Below, in pieces: positions 1 to 11,290 of a DNA stretch of 64,000 bases. Source of the DNA: Micropterus salmoides. Its lineage: Eukaryota > Chordata > Actinopteri > Centrarchiformes > Centrarchidae. Made by a program: the position numbers and the translations under genes. The notes under the pieces are model-generated. The model was not told where the DNA came from. It searched no databases and saw only the letters and a list, made by a program, of their open reading frames with translations. Within the stretch, counting starts at the first letter, position 1. Each line of letters opens with the position of its first letter. The stretch is taken from contig NW_024041150.1 in NCBI RefSeq assembly GCF_014851395.1, positions 5,198,891 to 5,262,890 on the forward strand, read 5' to 3'.

Positions 1-420
1 AGAATATTGACAAGGCATGTCCACGATAGGAACATCTGAATGCAGCCTTTGCTCTGCTGCATTGTTGATTGTTCTCCTTTTTTTTCACTGGCAGTGCAGC
101 TGCACAGTTACAAACAGAGGTAAAGTTTATGCTACAACATCAAATGAAAAACCGTTCAGAAACTGGACATAGAGTGGATAAGGAAAGACGTTCAGTGGCG
201 GCTCCATCAGAAGTAGACTGATGCGTTATCAATACATTAATTGGATAGTTAGATTATCTGTATGAACTGGTGTCAGGTAGGACGAAGCACCAGCTCGGCT
301 CAGACTGACACAAACAGATGAGACGAGCTGCAGGGAAACGGCGAGAACAATGAGAGAGCAAAACACACGGGGAGCTACCCCGGCTAATTCCCTCCGTGGT
401 AATTGTATTGGAGAGAGGCT

Positions 421-451
<31 letters not shown>
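421..451. repeat. (GT)n microsatellite
   Basis: About 15 GT dinucleotides with one GA interruption near the left edge. Confidence 0.95.
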
Positions 452-610
452 CTCTCCCCTGCTAGGTGAGGGAGGGTCAGCATCACTATGAAAAGAGAGG
501 AGGAAGGAAGTTTGGCCAGCAGAATAAAAGCTGCTTTAATGAGAAAGTAAAAACCCTCAGAGAGACCCTTAATTTACTGGATCACTTGTCTTGAGTGATG
601 GATGGCCAAG

Positions 611-612
<2 letters not shown>

Positions 613-642
<30 letters not shown>
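613..642. repeat. (GT)n microsatellite
   Basis: Fifteen uninterrupted GT dinucleotides. Confidence 0.97.
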
Positions 643-644
<2 letters not shown>

Positions 645-722
645 TAAAGTGCATTTCTGATACATATACCCAAATTTGATTTTGAAATCCTTTGTCAAAA
701 GACATTTTTACATCCCATAAAC

Positions 723-1099
723 TGGGTGACCAGACGTCCCAAAAGATTCGGGACAGTCCCGAATTACAAGCAGTTGTCCCGACTCCTGTTTGTACTGGAA
801 AAATAAACGAAACATTAGATTTAATTGTAGCATAATAAAACATTAAATACTGATCATTGTGAGGTTGTCAGGCTACAGCAGGGACTGCAGGGTATAGTCA
901 TAAACACACGTGCAGTCACTGTGGTTTTTTCCCCCTAATGACAGAGTTCATGAACAAAAATAATTAATTTAAGCGTTGAATTACGTTAATTTTGAGTTAT
1001 GATTTACTGTTTGTTGATGATGAAAGTATATGTACTGTTAGTCACTCCCACCCCCAACTCCTCTGTCCCGAATTTCACTTATTCTCATTTGGTCACCCT
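723..1099. mobile_element. hAT-like MITE with GGGTGACCA ends
   Basis: The left end reads TGGGTGACCAGACGTCCC and the right end, read inward on the other strand, reads TAGGGTGACCAAATGAG, giving a terminal inverted repeat of about 10 bp. Just inside both ends the words CGGGACAG / GGGACAG recur. The element is ~377 bp with no coding potential, so it is non-autonomous. From memory, GGGTGACCA ends are typical of hAT-type non-autonomous repeats of vertebrates. An 8-bp target duplication is not clean (flanks CATAAAC and CATATAAC), which fits an old copy. Confidence 0.65.
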
Positions 1100-4000
1100 A
1101 CATATAACTAACAGTAAACAATATCCTGACCAGTTTTGGCAAGGAAGCTTCCTTCCAGGTCTCCTTTTAGATTTGTGTTGTAGTCCTAATCTCCTTTGGG
1201 GGTTTTCCAGGTTTATAGGTTTTATTATATATCTCATCTGGCCTGGGAACGCCTTGGGATCCCTCGGGAGGAGCTTAAAAATGTTTCTGTGTAGAGGGAC
1301 GTCTAGACCTTGTCATCATGACCCAGATAAGTGGCTGAAAATGGATGGATGTGTAGATGTACATAGTCTGTGTTCATCAGGGGGAAACTTTGTGGAAGCA
1401 CACACTTTGTGGAATTTAAGGGGTTAACAAAATCACAATATCACTGAGAAAAGAAGTAAGGTCAGACTTTATAATTTATTAATTTGGAATTCTGCTAAGG
1501 TAAATGAAAGCATTGCATTGAGCCTAGGCAGTGAAAGGTGTTGTGAGTAACTGTAGGTCACAGGAGCTTGCAGAAGAAATTACCTGTGCACCAATTCCTG
1601 ATGTTTGGTTGATACACTTCCTGATGATTCCGGCCTGGATGCAGGTTCAAAAGGGAGATTGAAAAAGCAGAAACGCTAAGCAAGTAACAACATGCTAGAA
1701 TAATATAACTGAATGCCTTGTGCACGTTTGTCCATGAGACCAGTTTTGGCAGTATAAGCACGCTGCAGCATTAAAAAGGCCCCAAGGTGATTTGATGTGC
1801 CAAGAGCCAGAGATGAGGACTTGAGTTTGCAAATTGGACTGGAGTAGCACTTAAGTCGCTCACACAGTGACTTGAGACACGTCCTCAAAAGACTCGAGGC
1901 AGCTGAAAACTCGCCAAGATAGGTGAGTCACCTAAACAGTAACTAATGCTGCTAACTAATGTTAGCTTGCTACCAGTTTTGTATCTAAGGGAAGTTAACT
2001 TGATTTGATTGGCGTTCGCTGAATATTTTGAAAAGATGAGTGTTTTTTTGCTTGCCACACTTGTTTGCATGCTGGCTTTGTCAATATTACACGTTAAACA
2101 GTGAGAAAGACCATTTAGATTCTATTAACATAGGGACATGTCCACTTTTTGGGACCTAAAAATGTGTCTGGACGGGATTTCTAAATCGCCCAAAATGTCT
2201 GGGAAAATCCTTTCTACGGTCGCCATTCATTGTGTGCATTTGTACATTGCTTTGACCTTTCTCTTTATGACCCGTCTTCTTGCAAGCCACCATTTGTCGG
2301 TCATGTACATGCCCTTCACGCAAACATTGGTCAAACTGTATCTCAATCATTACCCTCGGCACAACAGCCAAACAGAGCAGCAGCTTGCTTGTCACAGTGT
2401 GAAAAATGCAAACTCAACACAGATGACTTACAGAAAGCTGCTACGTACGTGTCAGCGTCCAATATAATAATAGAGTAATATTTATTTATGGCGCACTTTT
2501 AAAAACCATGTTACAAAGTGCTGGACTAGATCTAGAACCCCACACAAGCTCTGCAAAACAGAAACTTGCAGCTAACCTTTCTTTAGATATAGCTGTGCAG
2601 TGTTCTTAGCAGACTGGGTGGCTTGCAGCAGATGATAGGACGCTATCACTTGAGGCCTGACTTGGACTTGACCTCAAAGACTTGAGATTTCACATGGATT
2701 TTCCAAAAATTACTTGTGAGCATCTCTGCCAAGAGCCATACCACAAAACATGATGTTTTTGAGTATCTGTCGAGGGGGTTGAGGTCCCACTGGGGCCACC
2801 GTAGTTACTATGTATGCACTCGTGGGACTGCGAGGTGTCTGGATAAGAGCCTCCATTAAATCAAATATTTGGGAGGAGCCACTGCTCTGTCTCACCTCTG
2901 GCTCTGCTCTGCTGTAACGTGATTAAGAATCAGGTTGATGAATCATCTGTCAGACAAAGTTAAAAAAGACATTAGACACAGTGGTAGGAAATCACTTACA
3001 GGCCGTGTTTTATTGCTTAAATTGATCAAGTGTGTACAGAAAGTGTGTGCGGCAGAATGAAACTGTGGCAAAGCAAAAGGAAAGAGAGTAAATGAGCAAG
3101 ACAGAAATCAAGAGAACAAAGGGCAAAAGAAGGGAGGAAATACAGGAAGTATAAAATAAGGTTAGACATACAAAAAGCAAAAAGAAGAGATGTTAAAATA
3201 TGACAATGAAATAAAGAGCATTAACTAAAGTGTAGAGAAAAAGAGACGTAAAGAAAGGGAAGGGTAAAAAAACAAGTGATCATCAGGTTCTTTATGTCTT
3301 CAAACCTCAGACCAACAACAACAGTGCTGAACGGCCTTTTCTGTTTGTTCAGACCTTCACGTGGGGTCGGCTGTCTGAGGAGAGGCAGGTCAAAGGTCAA
3401 CCCAAAAGACAACTCCTCTGTCTGTCCTCCTGGAGAAACTCTGACCTTCTGCTGAATGGATTCTGCTGCTCTCAGACACAACTTGTGTCTTCCTTCCAGC
3501 CTGATCAGCATCGACCTCGAGTCCCCCTCCAAGTCGACCCTGATGCACCATTTAACTCCGTCCCTATCACCTATATGATCCCAGAACCCCCCTCTCCCCC
3601 AAGAAACTGACAACCGTGTCTTCAAATCTGCCCGTCCCTTTTTCCCTCCTGAAAAGTGTTAATCTCCAGAAGCGTTTAATCCCCCTTGTTCCTCTCTCCA
3701 TTGACAAGATGAATCCTTGTCCTTGATCTGTCCACGCAGCCACTTCCAGTACCGCCTGAAAATCTTTCTCTGTGTCCATCAAACCTCAGTTTAAATCTGT
3801 TACTGCAGCACATCTGAACACTTGCACACCTTCACAAATGTGTCTCTAGGTCGTGTTAAGGTTCAGGATACCACTAGTACATTATTCATAGAAATCCACC
3901 TTCAAACAGCCAACAGGAACTGCTCCGGGGCTGTATCTACATCTCAAAAGTTATTAATCTTAATTACTTAATTACTTGCATTAGTATGTCTCTTTAGAGT

Positions 4001-4196
4001 AAGAAAATGTTGGGGGATTGTCCTCACCAGAAAGACAGCAGCACTGGTCGTTTATTTAAACAGTTACAAAATGTTTTTCCTGAACACTGGTGGTTGAAAT
4101 GATTGGTTTCTTGTGGTTGTGTTCGATGAGAGTTCTCAAGTCTCTTCACAAAAGTCAACATCACTTTCAACACATTCTCAAATGTAACCAAATAGT
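1100..4196. other. Non-coding stretch, no gene recognised
   Basis: About 3.1 kb without a supportable gene. Positions 2110-2190 contain words such as GGGACATGTCCACTTT and GTCTGGACGGG that resemble the interior of hAT-like repeats. Reading frames of 60-135 codons occur on both strands but overlap each other and show no domain, splice context or codon bias. The 3220-3790 part is locally pyrimidine-rich on the plus strand. Confidence 0.5.
2476..2525. repeat. Possible LINE/SINE 3' tail fragment
   Basis: The string TATTTATTTATGGCGCACTT followed by ACAAAGTGCT is the pattern seen at the 3' tails of several fish LINEs and SINEs read on the opposite strand. Related tails are at 50126 and 51812 in this window. 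Only ~50 bp, so the family cannot be named. Confidence 0.35.
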
Positions 4197-4200
4197 TTAA

Positions 4201-4633
4201 GGGCCAATTTACACCTCTGCGTTAACTCTGCGCTGTGTACTTCCTACCCCGATGCACACCTTCCCAAAAATGCAACTACGCATACGCAAGAGCTGTGATA
4301 GGTCAGCTCGGTAGCAGCGTGTTTCCAGCTCGTCCTTCTTCTGCCTCGACCGGTTCGAGAGTCGGTCAAACCATCTCCTCTGACGCCTTCTCTCGTTTCT
4401 GCGTTTTAGTAATTTCACTAAAAGTCACAGCGGTTCAAAATTGATCGGCTCCAGCTCCAACACGATCCACTCAGTCGCCATTGTTTGTAGCAGCTGACAC
4501 CGATGAAGAGGAAGAAACTCGTCACAGTCATCAACAGCCACTGCCAACTAGCGTTTTGGCACACAAGTGTAAATACTCATGACAGCACGTATCCTATGCC
4601 ATCGACTTGTTTCTTTGAAGTAGAAATTGGCCT
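4201..4633. mobile_element. MITE, Harbinger-like, family A, TTAA-flanked
   Basis: Terminal inverted repeats GGGCCAATTT (left) and AGGCCAATTT (right, other strand) flank 433 bp of non-coding DNA, with TTAA directly adjacent on both sides (4197-4200 and 4634-4637). The inside resembles the nested element at 6997-7444: both share CTCTGCG/CTTCTGCG near the left end, a TGCACnnCnTCnnAAAAATG block and a TCGGT(A/C)G(C/T)-rich block. The flank could be scored as a 3-bp TTA (PIF/Harbinger rule) or 4-bp TTAA (piggyBac rule); I favour Harbinger-like because of the GGGCC end. Confidence 0.7.
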
Positions 4634-4709
4634 TTAATTGTCTGAACATACTATAAACACAGGTGGCAGATCAGAAGATGCTCATGAGTATCCAAAGAAA
4701 GTTAAAGTC

Positions 4710-5051
4710 AAGGGCAACTGGACTTGGACCTGCTTGAAGATACTAGAAGACGTTTCGTCCCTCATTCTTCAGTTCTGACCAACTAGTAGGGAAATTTAAC
4801 CTCTATTCTATTTAACTGTTGTTTGCCAGGATCGTCGATACCGCTGGTGTGTTAGTGCTCCTGGCTGACAGTCGTTATCGTCGTCAGAACCACCCGAGGC
4901 CAAGACTGTCGTTACAACAGCCAGGAGCACTAACGAACCAGCGGTATCGACGATCCTGGCAAACAACCCCACAGAGGTCAGAGCTGAAGAAGTCTCTCGG
5001 ATGAGGGACGAAACGTCTTCCAATATCTTCAACCAGGTCCGGTTGCCCTTG
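4710..5051. mobile_element. Long inverted repeat (foldback element)
   Basis: Two nested pairs of inverted arms. The outer arms are 4711-4765 and 5001-5050 (AGGGCAACTGGAC on one side, its near complement GGTTGCCCTT on the other, both carrying GGGACGAAACGTCTT). The inner arms are 4818-4867 and 4918-4966 and are almost perfectly complementary over ~48 bp (both contain GATCGTCGATACCGCTGG or its complement), with a ~50-base loop. From memory, the GACGAAACGTCTTC motif is common in fish genomes and may come from a retroelement terminal region; the family is not established here. Confidence 0.8.
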
Positions 5052-6479
5052 CTGAGAACCTTCACAGACATCTCATATGAGTAATTTCTTTAACAGTATC
5101 TAGGACTTTTTTAGTGGTACCAAAAGAGATATATATATATATAAACAATCTGACTTTCTACAAATCACATAAACATAAAAGCAGATCATTATTTTTACTA
5201 GATGAGCTTTCAGGAAATATTAAATATGATCCACTGAATATTTGCTTGTTTAAAAGCATTGATGTTCGTCTGCAAAAGCAGTAGAAGTCCAAAGTTAAAA
5301 CAAAAATAAACAAATCCAAATTAGACAGCGGCATTATGAACAGTAACTACTAATGACAAGACGAATACAATTTTCATTGTGGAGTCAGTAAAGTCCTGTT
5401 TTTATCACAGCTAAGAGATTTATTTGAAAACTTTACTGCAGCTGCATCACCATGGAGACGAAGACTCTACACATCAAATCAATATTGTCTTATGCTAAAA
5501 TTTAAATATCCTTCATATTTTGGGTCCTGTATTTAATTTCTTCTTAAGTTAAGTACTAATTCAATGTCCTTTAAAGCACAAGCTGAATCTCTGTGTTGTT
5601 TTTCTTTAATTTTTTTGTATTACAATCCTGCTTTTCTTGTTTTGCCTTTTATGCAACTGTATGAAACTATACATTTAGGTTATTGTTCTATTTAGGGATA
5701 TTCAGAGACTCTTGGAGGACAAGCAACTACATCAACACAATGTGATCAATAACCAAAAAACTAAAATCTAAGCTTGCCCCTTCAGAAAGAAAGAAAGAAA
5801 GAGAAAGAGAAAGAATCTTCTTGCAGTCTATGATGAAAATCTAAATCTAAAACTAAAACTTCTCTCTCTTTGGGACCTTGTGGGGGTTTTTAACAGGTCT
5901 GATCGGGTCACAAAACTCACTCAACAGGCAGATGACCGGGTCAACTTTCAGTTCAGGTAAGAGAAAGAAAAACAAGCAGAGTTGCAGTTTTTGCAGCTTC
6001 TTCGGCGAAAGGCGGCGTTTGGTTTTTTTCACACCGACTCTGCTGACACATGCAGCTCCTGAAAGGCAACAAAGATGCACTGAAGGGGTCAATCATACAC
6101 TCACTCAATGCATTCCTTCCTTCCCCCTGAGCTTCTGTCTTTCTTTCATTTCTTTTCTTCCTTTAGGGGGTGGTGGGGAGGGGTCGGTGCTGCTGGAGTT
6201 TAAGAAAACAAAACCCCTGGAAGAAAGAGAGAATAGAGAAAGAGGAGAAGACAGAAAGAAAGAGAGAAGAAGAAAGAAGGAGGGCAGAAGTTAAAGTGAA
6301 TGGCTTTTTCGTGACCGCCACAAGTGGATGGCGTGACAGGTAGCTTTCATCATGGCCTGCCCTGTCATTCAGTATGATTAATGAGCCGCTCAGGGACGAC
6401 CGGAGCGTTCTGAATGAGAAATATGACTACTATCTGCTAATTTGTTTAGCATTGAGCTACTTAAAGAGGGGCTGGCGTC
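5052..6479. other. Non-coding stretch with (TA), (GAAA) and polypurine tracts
   Basis: AT-rich and without a recognisable gene. It contains a short (TA)n at 5131-5142, a GAAA-rich run at 5784-5813, a pyrimidine-rich tract at 6117-6165 and a polypurine tract at 6214-6290. Positions 6355-6440 hold unique sequence with homeodomain-like words (ATGATTAATGAG), possibly conserved non-coding DNA, but this cannot be shown without alignment. Confidence 0.5.
5784..5813. repeat. GAAA-rich simple repeat
   Basis: Degenerate (GAAA)n/(GA)n run of about 30 bp. Confidence 0.85.
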
Positions 6480-6505
6480 TGTGTGTGTGTGTGTGTGTGT
6501 GTGTG
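6480..6505. repeat. (GT)n microsatellite
   Basis: About 12 uninterrupted GT dinucleotides. Confidence 0.95.
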
Positions 6506-6621
6506 GGCAGCCCCATCCATCCTGTAAAAAAAAAAACGCTAAAGATGCTTGAGCCAACTACTGCGACACACACTTTTGATTGACACCCTGTCAATCTAGA
6601 GAGGACCACGCAGGCATGGGA

Positions 6622-6670
6622 GGGGGGGGGGGGGATGCTGTGTGTTTGTGTGTTTGTGTGTGTGTGTGTG
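6622..6670. repeat. Poly-G run followed by TG-rich repeat
   Basis: Thirteen consecutive G (6622-6634) followed by an imperfect TGTG/TTTG tract to about 6670. Confidence 0.9.
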
Positions 6671-6968
6671 CCCCACGGTTGGGTTGGGTTCCTAAAGCTG
6701 TCAATCACTGTAACAATGTGCACCAGGGGGCCGTCCACCCTACAGCTGTCTCTCTCTTTCTCCCACACACACACTCGGCTGCAGCTTCTCTTCCTGTCGT
6801 ATTGTTGAGTCCCGGTTATTATCTGATAATGACACCGGCCTAATTCAATAAAACACCTGTGTGTGCCTTGTCAAGAAAGACAGAGCAAGAGTGGGTGTTC
6901 CATCATGAGGGCCACCTCGCTGTATCGCATCTGTAAAGTTTTCAGTATATACGTAGTCACTGTAAGCT

Positions 6969-7529
6969 ACGTTCACGCTGCAGGTCTTAAAATGAGATTT
7001 ATACTTCTGCGTCACATCAGCGGCGTAGCCTCTGCGTAGCCCCCTACCCTACGCCGTAGCCTGACGTGCACCTCCTCAAAAATGTAACTACCCGTCGAGG
7101 CGTCGCAAACCGTAAGAACTGTAATCGGTCGGCATGGTAGCCTCGCAGTGCCTCCTAGCCGACAGGAAGTGTGAAGTAAATTTTACTTTTTTTACCAAAT
7201 CAGCGGCATCCAAGCGAAATGACTCGTCTCATTATCAGCATGTGATCCATTCGGTCGATAACATTTGAAAAGTCACACAAAGGCACGTATGCAATTTTAC
7301 CCCCCATTCACGTTAGCGGAGGCTAAACCGGAAGTTAGCCTGCTCAGCCGGCAAAGGTCAACACAGTGGATGCTGTAGCGCCACCGCCGACCAGTGTTTG
7401 GCGGTGTAATTGCAGAACAACGGAGACGCAGAAGTAAAAATACATGGCATTGCTCCGATCTGATTTTTTTAAAATTGACCATTCACATTATTTTTTAAAT
7501 GTGGCCCATATCAGACTCCAGTGTGAACT
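6969..7529. mobile_element. Older DNA-transposon repeat, host of a nested MITE
   Basis: The left end GTTCACGCTGCAGGTCT and the right end read inward, GTTCACACTGGAGTCTGA, form a 16-18 bp imperfect inverted repeat around a second element (6997-7444). With the inner element removed the outer one is only ~110 bp. The style (GTTCACACTGnAG) is known from hAT-like fish MITEs, from memory. No coding content. Confidence 0.55.
6997..7444. mobile_element. Nested MITE, family A (TACTTCTGCGTC ends)
   Basis: The left end ATTTATACTTCTGCGTCAC and the inward-read right end ATTTTTACTTCTGCGTCTC form a ~19-bp inverted repeat around ~448 bp. The interior is GC-rich with repeated CTACGC / GCGTAG words and is homologous to the 4201-4633 element. 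No clean target duplication could be assigned. Confidence 0.65.
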
Positions 7530-8952
7530 GGCCACGGCCTGAAAGAGACCCGCATGTGCAGAAGGGTTTAAACCTCTCTGCCTAACTGGTTAGTACTTGT
7601 TGCCTCCGTTGGTTAGGGTTGCTTAAGGTTGGGGTGGGCAGGACTCGACACAAAGCTGGTGTGCTTGAAACTAGTGACTAGTTGTCCGAGTGGAAACAGC
7701 AGAGAGAGAGAGGGAGTTGTAGCCAGCTAGACTCTCAGCACAGTGGGGGCGGAGCTTCATCACGGGGCCCACCTGCTACAAAATCATTTTTACCAAGTTT
7801 ACATGACCCCGGACTCACTCGCTTCGCTGCTGCCACAGCTGATCGCAGCCAATCTACTAAATGTTTGTGCGCACACCAGAAGCGCTGCAGTGCGCCCCAA
7901 AAACGTCCCAGCGTCAAGCAGCACAGAGCAGATGAACCACGCAGGAAGTCAGACACAGAAACGGCACAGAATCCGGTCAATTATCAAAATAAAATACCCG
8001 TACAGACTTTCGGTCCTTTATCAACAATAAACACAGTTAAATCAGACAAAAAAGAAACAATTTAAGTACGTAGCCTACTTAATCATAGTAGAAGCACAAA
8101 AAGCAAGCACTAATCATCAAATCAACAAAATCTAAGGTTGTCGGCAAAATCCGGCAGGCAAAACGCTCTTATTCTGAAATGCTCCCTGTGGTAAATGCTA
8201 GATGCACCGTCAAGACGAGAAACGAAAGCGAGCCACAGAGAGCTTTGAAGAATGTAGTAGAAGCACGAAAAGGACATATTAAAGACACAAGGGTCATTAA
8301 CGTGGGGCAGCTACATGCACGCTGCTGAAACACTTCTGAGAGGCTTCCAGTGGACGTCCACTACGCCCCCCCTCAGAAAAGTTTTGTTCAAATGTGCTAT
8401 TAAGTTTTCCATTTGTTTGAAAAAGAAAAGTTATTTTATGATATATGTGTATTAAAACGTGTCTGCTGAGAATATTGTTTTTGTTGGTAATTGTCATTCT
8501 TGTGGTGTTTTACCATTGACACCATGACCTTTACTTTTGATAAGACCTGCTGAATTTTATCATCACGTAGTTTGTCTGTGTCCATGTCAATTGAGTTAAC
8601 CTGTCCTGTGTTAAACTATACGGCCCATGTACCGGCTGGGGCCCTGGGGCGGCCGGACCAACGCTGTCTCCGCCTATGGTTGTAGTGCTTATACATGCTG
8701 TACAGTGCCAAAAACACAAAGTTGTAAACATTTGTCATAGATGGGGAGAAATACGAGAAATTGGGAAAAACGGGATTCTCCCGGAAAATCGGAGGGTTGG
8801 CAAGTATGTGTTTGAGTCATTAATCGTGGGTCCCACTAAAGCAGAGTCGCAAAAACTCTGATCTCACTGTCCAGACTGAGTTTGAGTTTTTCAAAAAATC
8901 GGATTAGGGCCACATATGAAATTGCAAAGACAATAAAACACATCAAACAGTC
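7530..8952. other. Non-coding stretch containing an hAT-like repeat fragment
   Basis: No gene recognised. Positions 7890-8255 are annotated separately. The rest (including a short AG tract near 7700 and TA-rich DNA at 8380-8480) shows no domain or splice-consistent reading frame. Confidence 0.5.
7890..8255 (-). repeat. Dispersed repeat, fragment of the 22.4-23.3 kb element
   Basis: The reverse complement aligns collinearly with 22900-23220. Shared words include TTCAGAATAAGAGCGTTTTG, TTTTTGTGCTTCT, AACTGTGTTTATT and GTTCATCTGCTCTGTGCTGC. It lacks the element's terminal sequences, so it is an internal, partly decayed copy. Confidence 0.75.
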
Positions 8953-9233
8953 AATCCCAGCTGGCATAAGGTGAGAGGCAGGGTACACCTAGGACAGGTC
9001 GGCAGTGCATCGCAGGGCACGTAGAAATGAACAACCTCTCACACTCACATTCACACCTAAGGGCAATTTAGAGTCACCAATTAACCTGCACGGACACGGA
9101 GAGAACCCATGCAGACATGGGGAGAACATGCAAACCACATACAGAAAGGCCCCGGATGGCCTAGGTTCGAACACCAGACCTTCTTGTTGTGAGGCGACAG
9201 TGCTAACGACTGCACAACCATGCCGTGCTGCCC
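8953..9233 (-). mobile_element. tRNA-derived SINE, minus strand
   Basis: Read on the minus strand from 9233, it begins GGGCAGCACGG and carries an A-box-like TTGTGCAGTCGTTAGCACTG and a B-box-like GTGTTCGAACCT, the internal RNA polymerase III promoter of tRNA-derived SINEs. The 3' half contains ACCCTGCCTCTCACCTTATG, a fish-SINE body from memory. The same family occurs at 35066-35303. It has no protein-coding function; mobilisation would depend on a LINE reverse transcriptase in trans. Confidence 0.75.
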
Positions 9234-10469
9234 TTCTGAGGCACATTTTTGGGTCACTTTGTCCTGCAGTCTGAACGCATTCACCAACCACGAACTGCAG
9301 CATCCCGTGTTCGCGTCTAGCCGGCAACCTTGAGTCAGACTAACCTGCTCTAAAAGCCTCTTAAGGGAATTTTAAGGAGGCAGATTTAGCTGAAGTAACA
9401 TTTCTAGGTAAAAAATTTAAAAGCAAGGCGAGAGCTAAACTATGAGAAGAAGGTCGAGATAATTTAAAAATGACATCATAGGTCGTACACAGATGCCAAC
9501 CCACCCACTGCGTCTGAAGCACATGCATGCAATCCTACGCTACTAAACACACAAACAGCCCCTCAACTCTTTTTTTCTTTACAGAAGACATTCATAAGTG
9601 GAGCAACAACGCCCTGCATGCCTGGATGATGCAGCCAAGACAACACAGCCTTAAAGACACCTCCAGACAGCCAGAGAGACAGAGAGAGGAGAGCGGGTCT
9701 TTGAAGCCGAGACAAGGTGAGCCGGGGATCACAGAGATTGATGCAGCGACACGCAGCTTTTGAAACCAAACCCAGAGTTGTGACAAGTGGTGATTAGCGG
9801 CGTTTGTGTCTTCAAGCTCCACCCTCTGTCTGTCTCTGAGGGGGAAAAAAAAGACATCCACCCTTTTTTATTTTTTTCACTCCACGCAGTGTTTGTGATC
9901 CGCACAAGTCAGGGTCCGTGTGAGTGTGTGGGCGAGATGAACTGTTTGTGTAACGAGGTAGGTGCTCTGAGGAGGTGAATCCAGGTAAAACACATGATCT
10001 CTTATTCATTTTCTATTTTAAATCCTTTCTCATCACAACAGAGAAGACAGACAAAGAAGAGGTTTCAGGATTTTTACATTTGTACAAATGAAACTGCAAG
10101 AGATGTCCCTAAAATGTGTACATTAGATCGTCAAAATCGTCGGGCCAATACTAGATATTAAATATCACACACTCACTTCTCTTCTGAGATTTCAGTTAAA
10201 TAAACATGACTTCAGTAAAATGTGGTTTTATTCCAATAAATGGCACAATTAAGAAAAAACAAAACAATCTGACCAGCATATGTTTCACATTATAATGAGA
10301 GATTCTCACCAGCGAGGCCACAACCTGGTACAGGTCCACGCCGCATCCAGTCTCTCTGCTTTATTTTCCATAAAGAATTTCTAGTCGGTCAAAAATATTT
10401 CATTGTGACAGATTAGTTGTGAATCTGCCCATATATGTGTCTTAGTGCTGAATGTGTGCTCCCTCCCCT
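9234..10469. other. Non-coding stretch, no gene recognised
   Basis: Reading frames of 60-90 codons occur on both strands around 9530-9980 but overlap one another in opposite directions and show no recognisable domain. No further repeat structure was recognised. Confidence 0.5.
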
Positions 10470-10706
10470 GTTCCCGAACCTAACCAAATTGCAATGTTTC
10501 ACAAAGTTAACAACGTGCGATTTCAAAATTACAACGTAAGTACTTTTATTTTGAAAGTCTAACTGGACGTTGCATATTTAGTGTTGATAACGTGACCGCA
10601 GAGCCCTAAACATAAAAAAACAACGCTACCCAGGGCCTTAAAAAGCGACACCAAGGGGTCTTAACTAAGAATCCGTATGTGGTCCGCTGGGAGTGAGAAT
10701 GTGTTG
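10470..10706 (-). mobile_element. MITE family B, partial copy
   Basis: The reverse complement starts CAACACATTCTCACTCCCAG and runs through TTTAGGGCTCTGCGGTCACG and GCAATTTGGTTAGGTT, matching the full copy at 18837-19230. The distal end is missing. Confidence 0.7.
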
Positions 10707-10773
10707 GATGCTAAATGAGGATGAAACATGTCCAAAATGTGAGATTACTAGAAATTTATGCCATGGCAACCGC

Positions 10774-11290
10774 CAGCGCTTGTCGAAGGAGCAGCCAGTA
10801 GCTACCTCCAAACTTCAGCTACACTTTTGTTTTTCATCAGTTTTTTCCGGCTTTATTGCCGAAACATGCGTTACCTCTGATATAAATCCAGTCATTGGAA
10901 GAGGAAGATTAAAGAGCAGCGGAACACGATCCACCCGCCCCAAACAAACAGACCAGGCACCACGGCGGGCGCGGTAATCGCTCAGAGGACAGGAAAAGAG
11001 AGCCAGGAGAGAAGCCATGCTGGCCCAGCTTGGACTTAATTCTGCTCCTAAAGATCCGGTCTGGACAAAATGGGACTCATGTGGACCAGACAACTGAATT
11101 CAGAGGCTGTTGTGCCCACATCGTTACAGAGACCTGCCCCATCAAGATCCCAGATCAAGCACTCGGCAGGTGGTTCATGTTCCAAGCTGTCAGCGCAAGA
11201 CTCTGGCAAGATGAGAGGAGGTGGACTCTGTGTTTAACATCAATGACGCTTGGTGCTCAGACGCAGTTAAGATGGACTTGTTTTTTAACA
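10774..11290 (+). repeat. Unidentified ~500-bp dispersed repeat, copy 1
   Basis: Aligns over essentially its whole length with 57143-57633. Shared blocks include GGCCCAGCTTGGACTTAATT, CTGCTCCTAAAGATCCGGTC, TGTGCCCACATCGTTACAGA and TGGTTCATGTTCC. I see no terminal inverted repeats, poly(A) tail or target duplication and do not recognise the family. Short reading frames run through both copies but are shifted between them, which argues against an intact protein. Confidence 0.75.

Larger units (their letters stand above)
1..720. other. Non-coding stretch with two GT microsatellites
   Basis: No gene is recognisable here. The only structure I see is two (GT)n tracts, annotated separately; reading frames through them give only His-Thr or Cys-Val dipeptide runs. 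The rest is unremarkable AT-leaning single-copy-looking DNA. Confidence 0.6.

Noticed and set aside
5878..6294. 138-codon plus-strand frame
   Set aside because: Second half is a Lys/Arg/Glu-rich translation of a polypurine tract; no domain and no homologous features.
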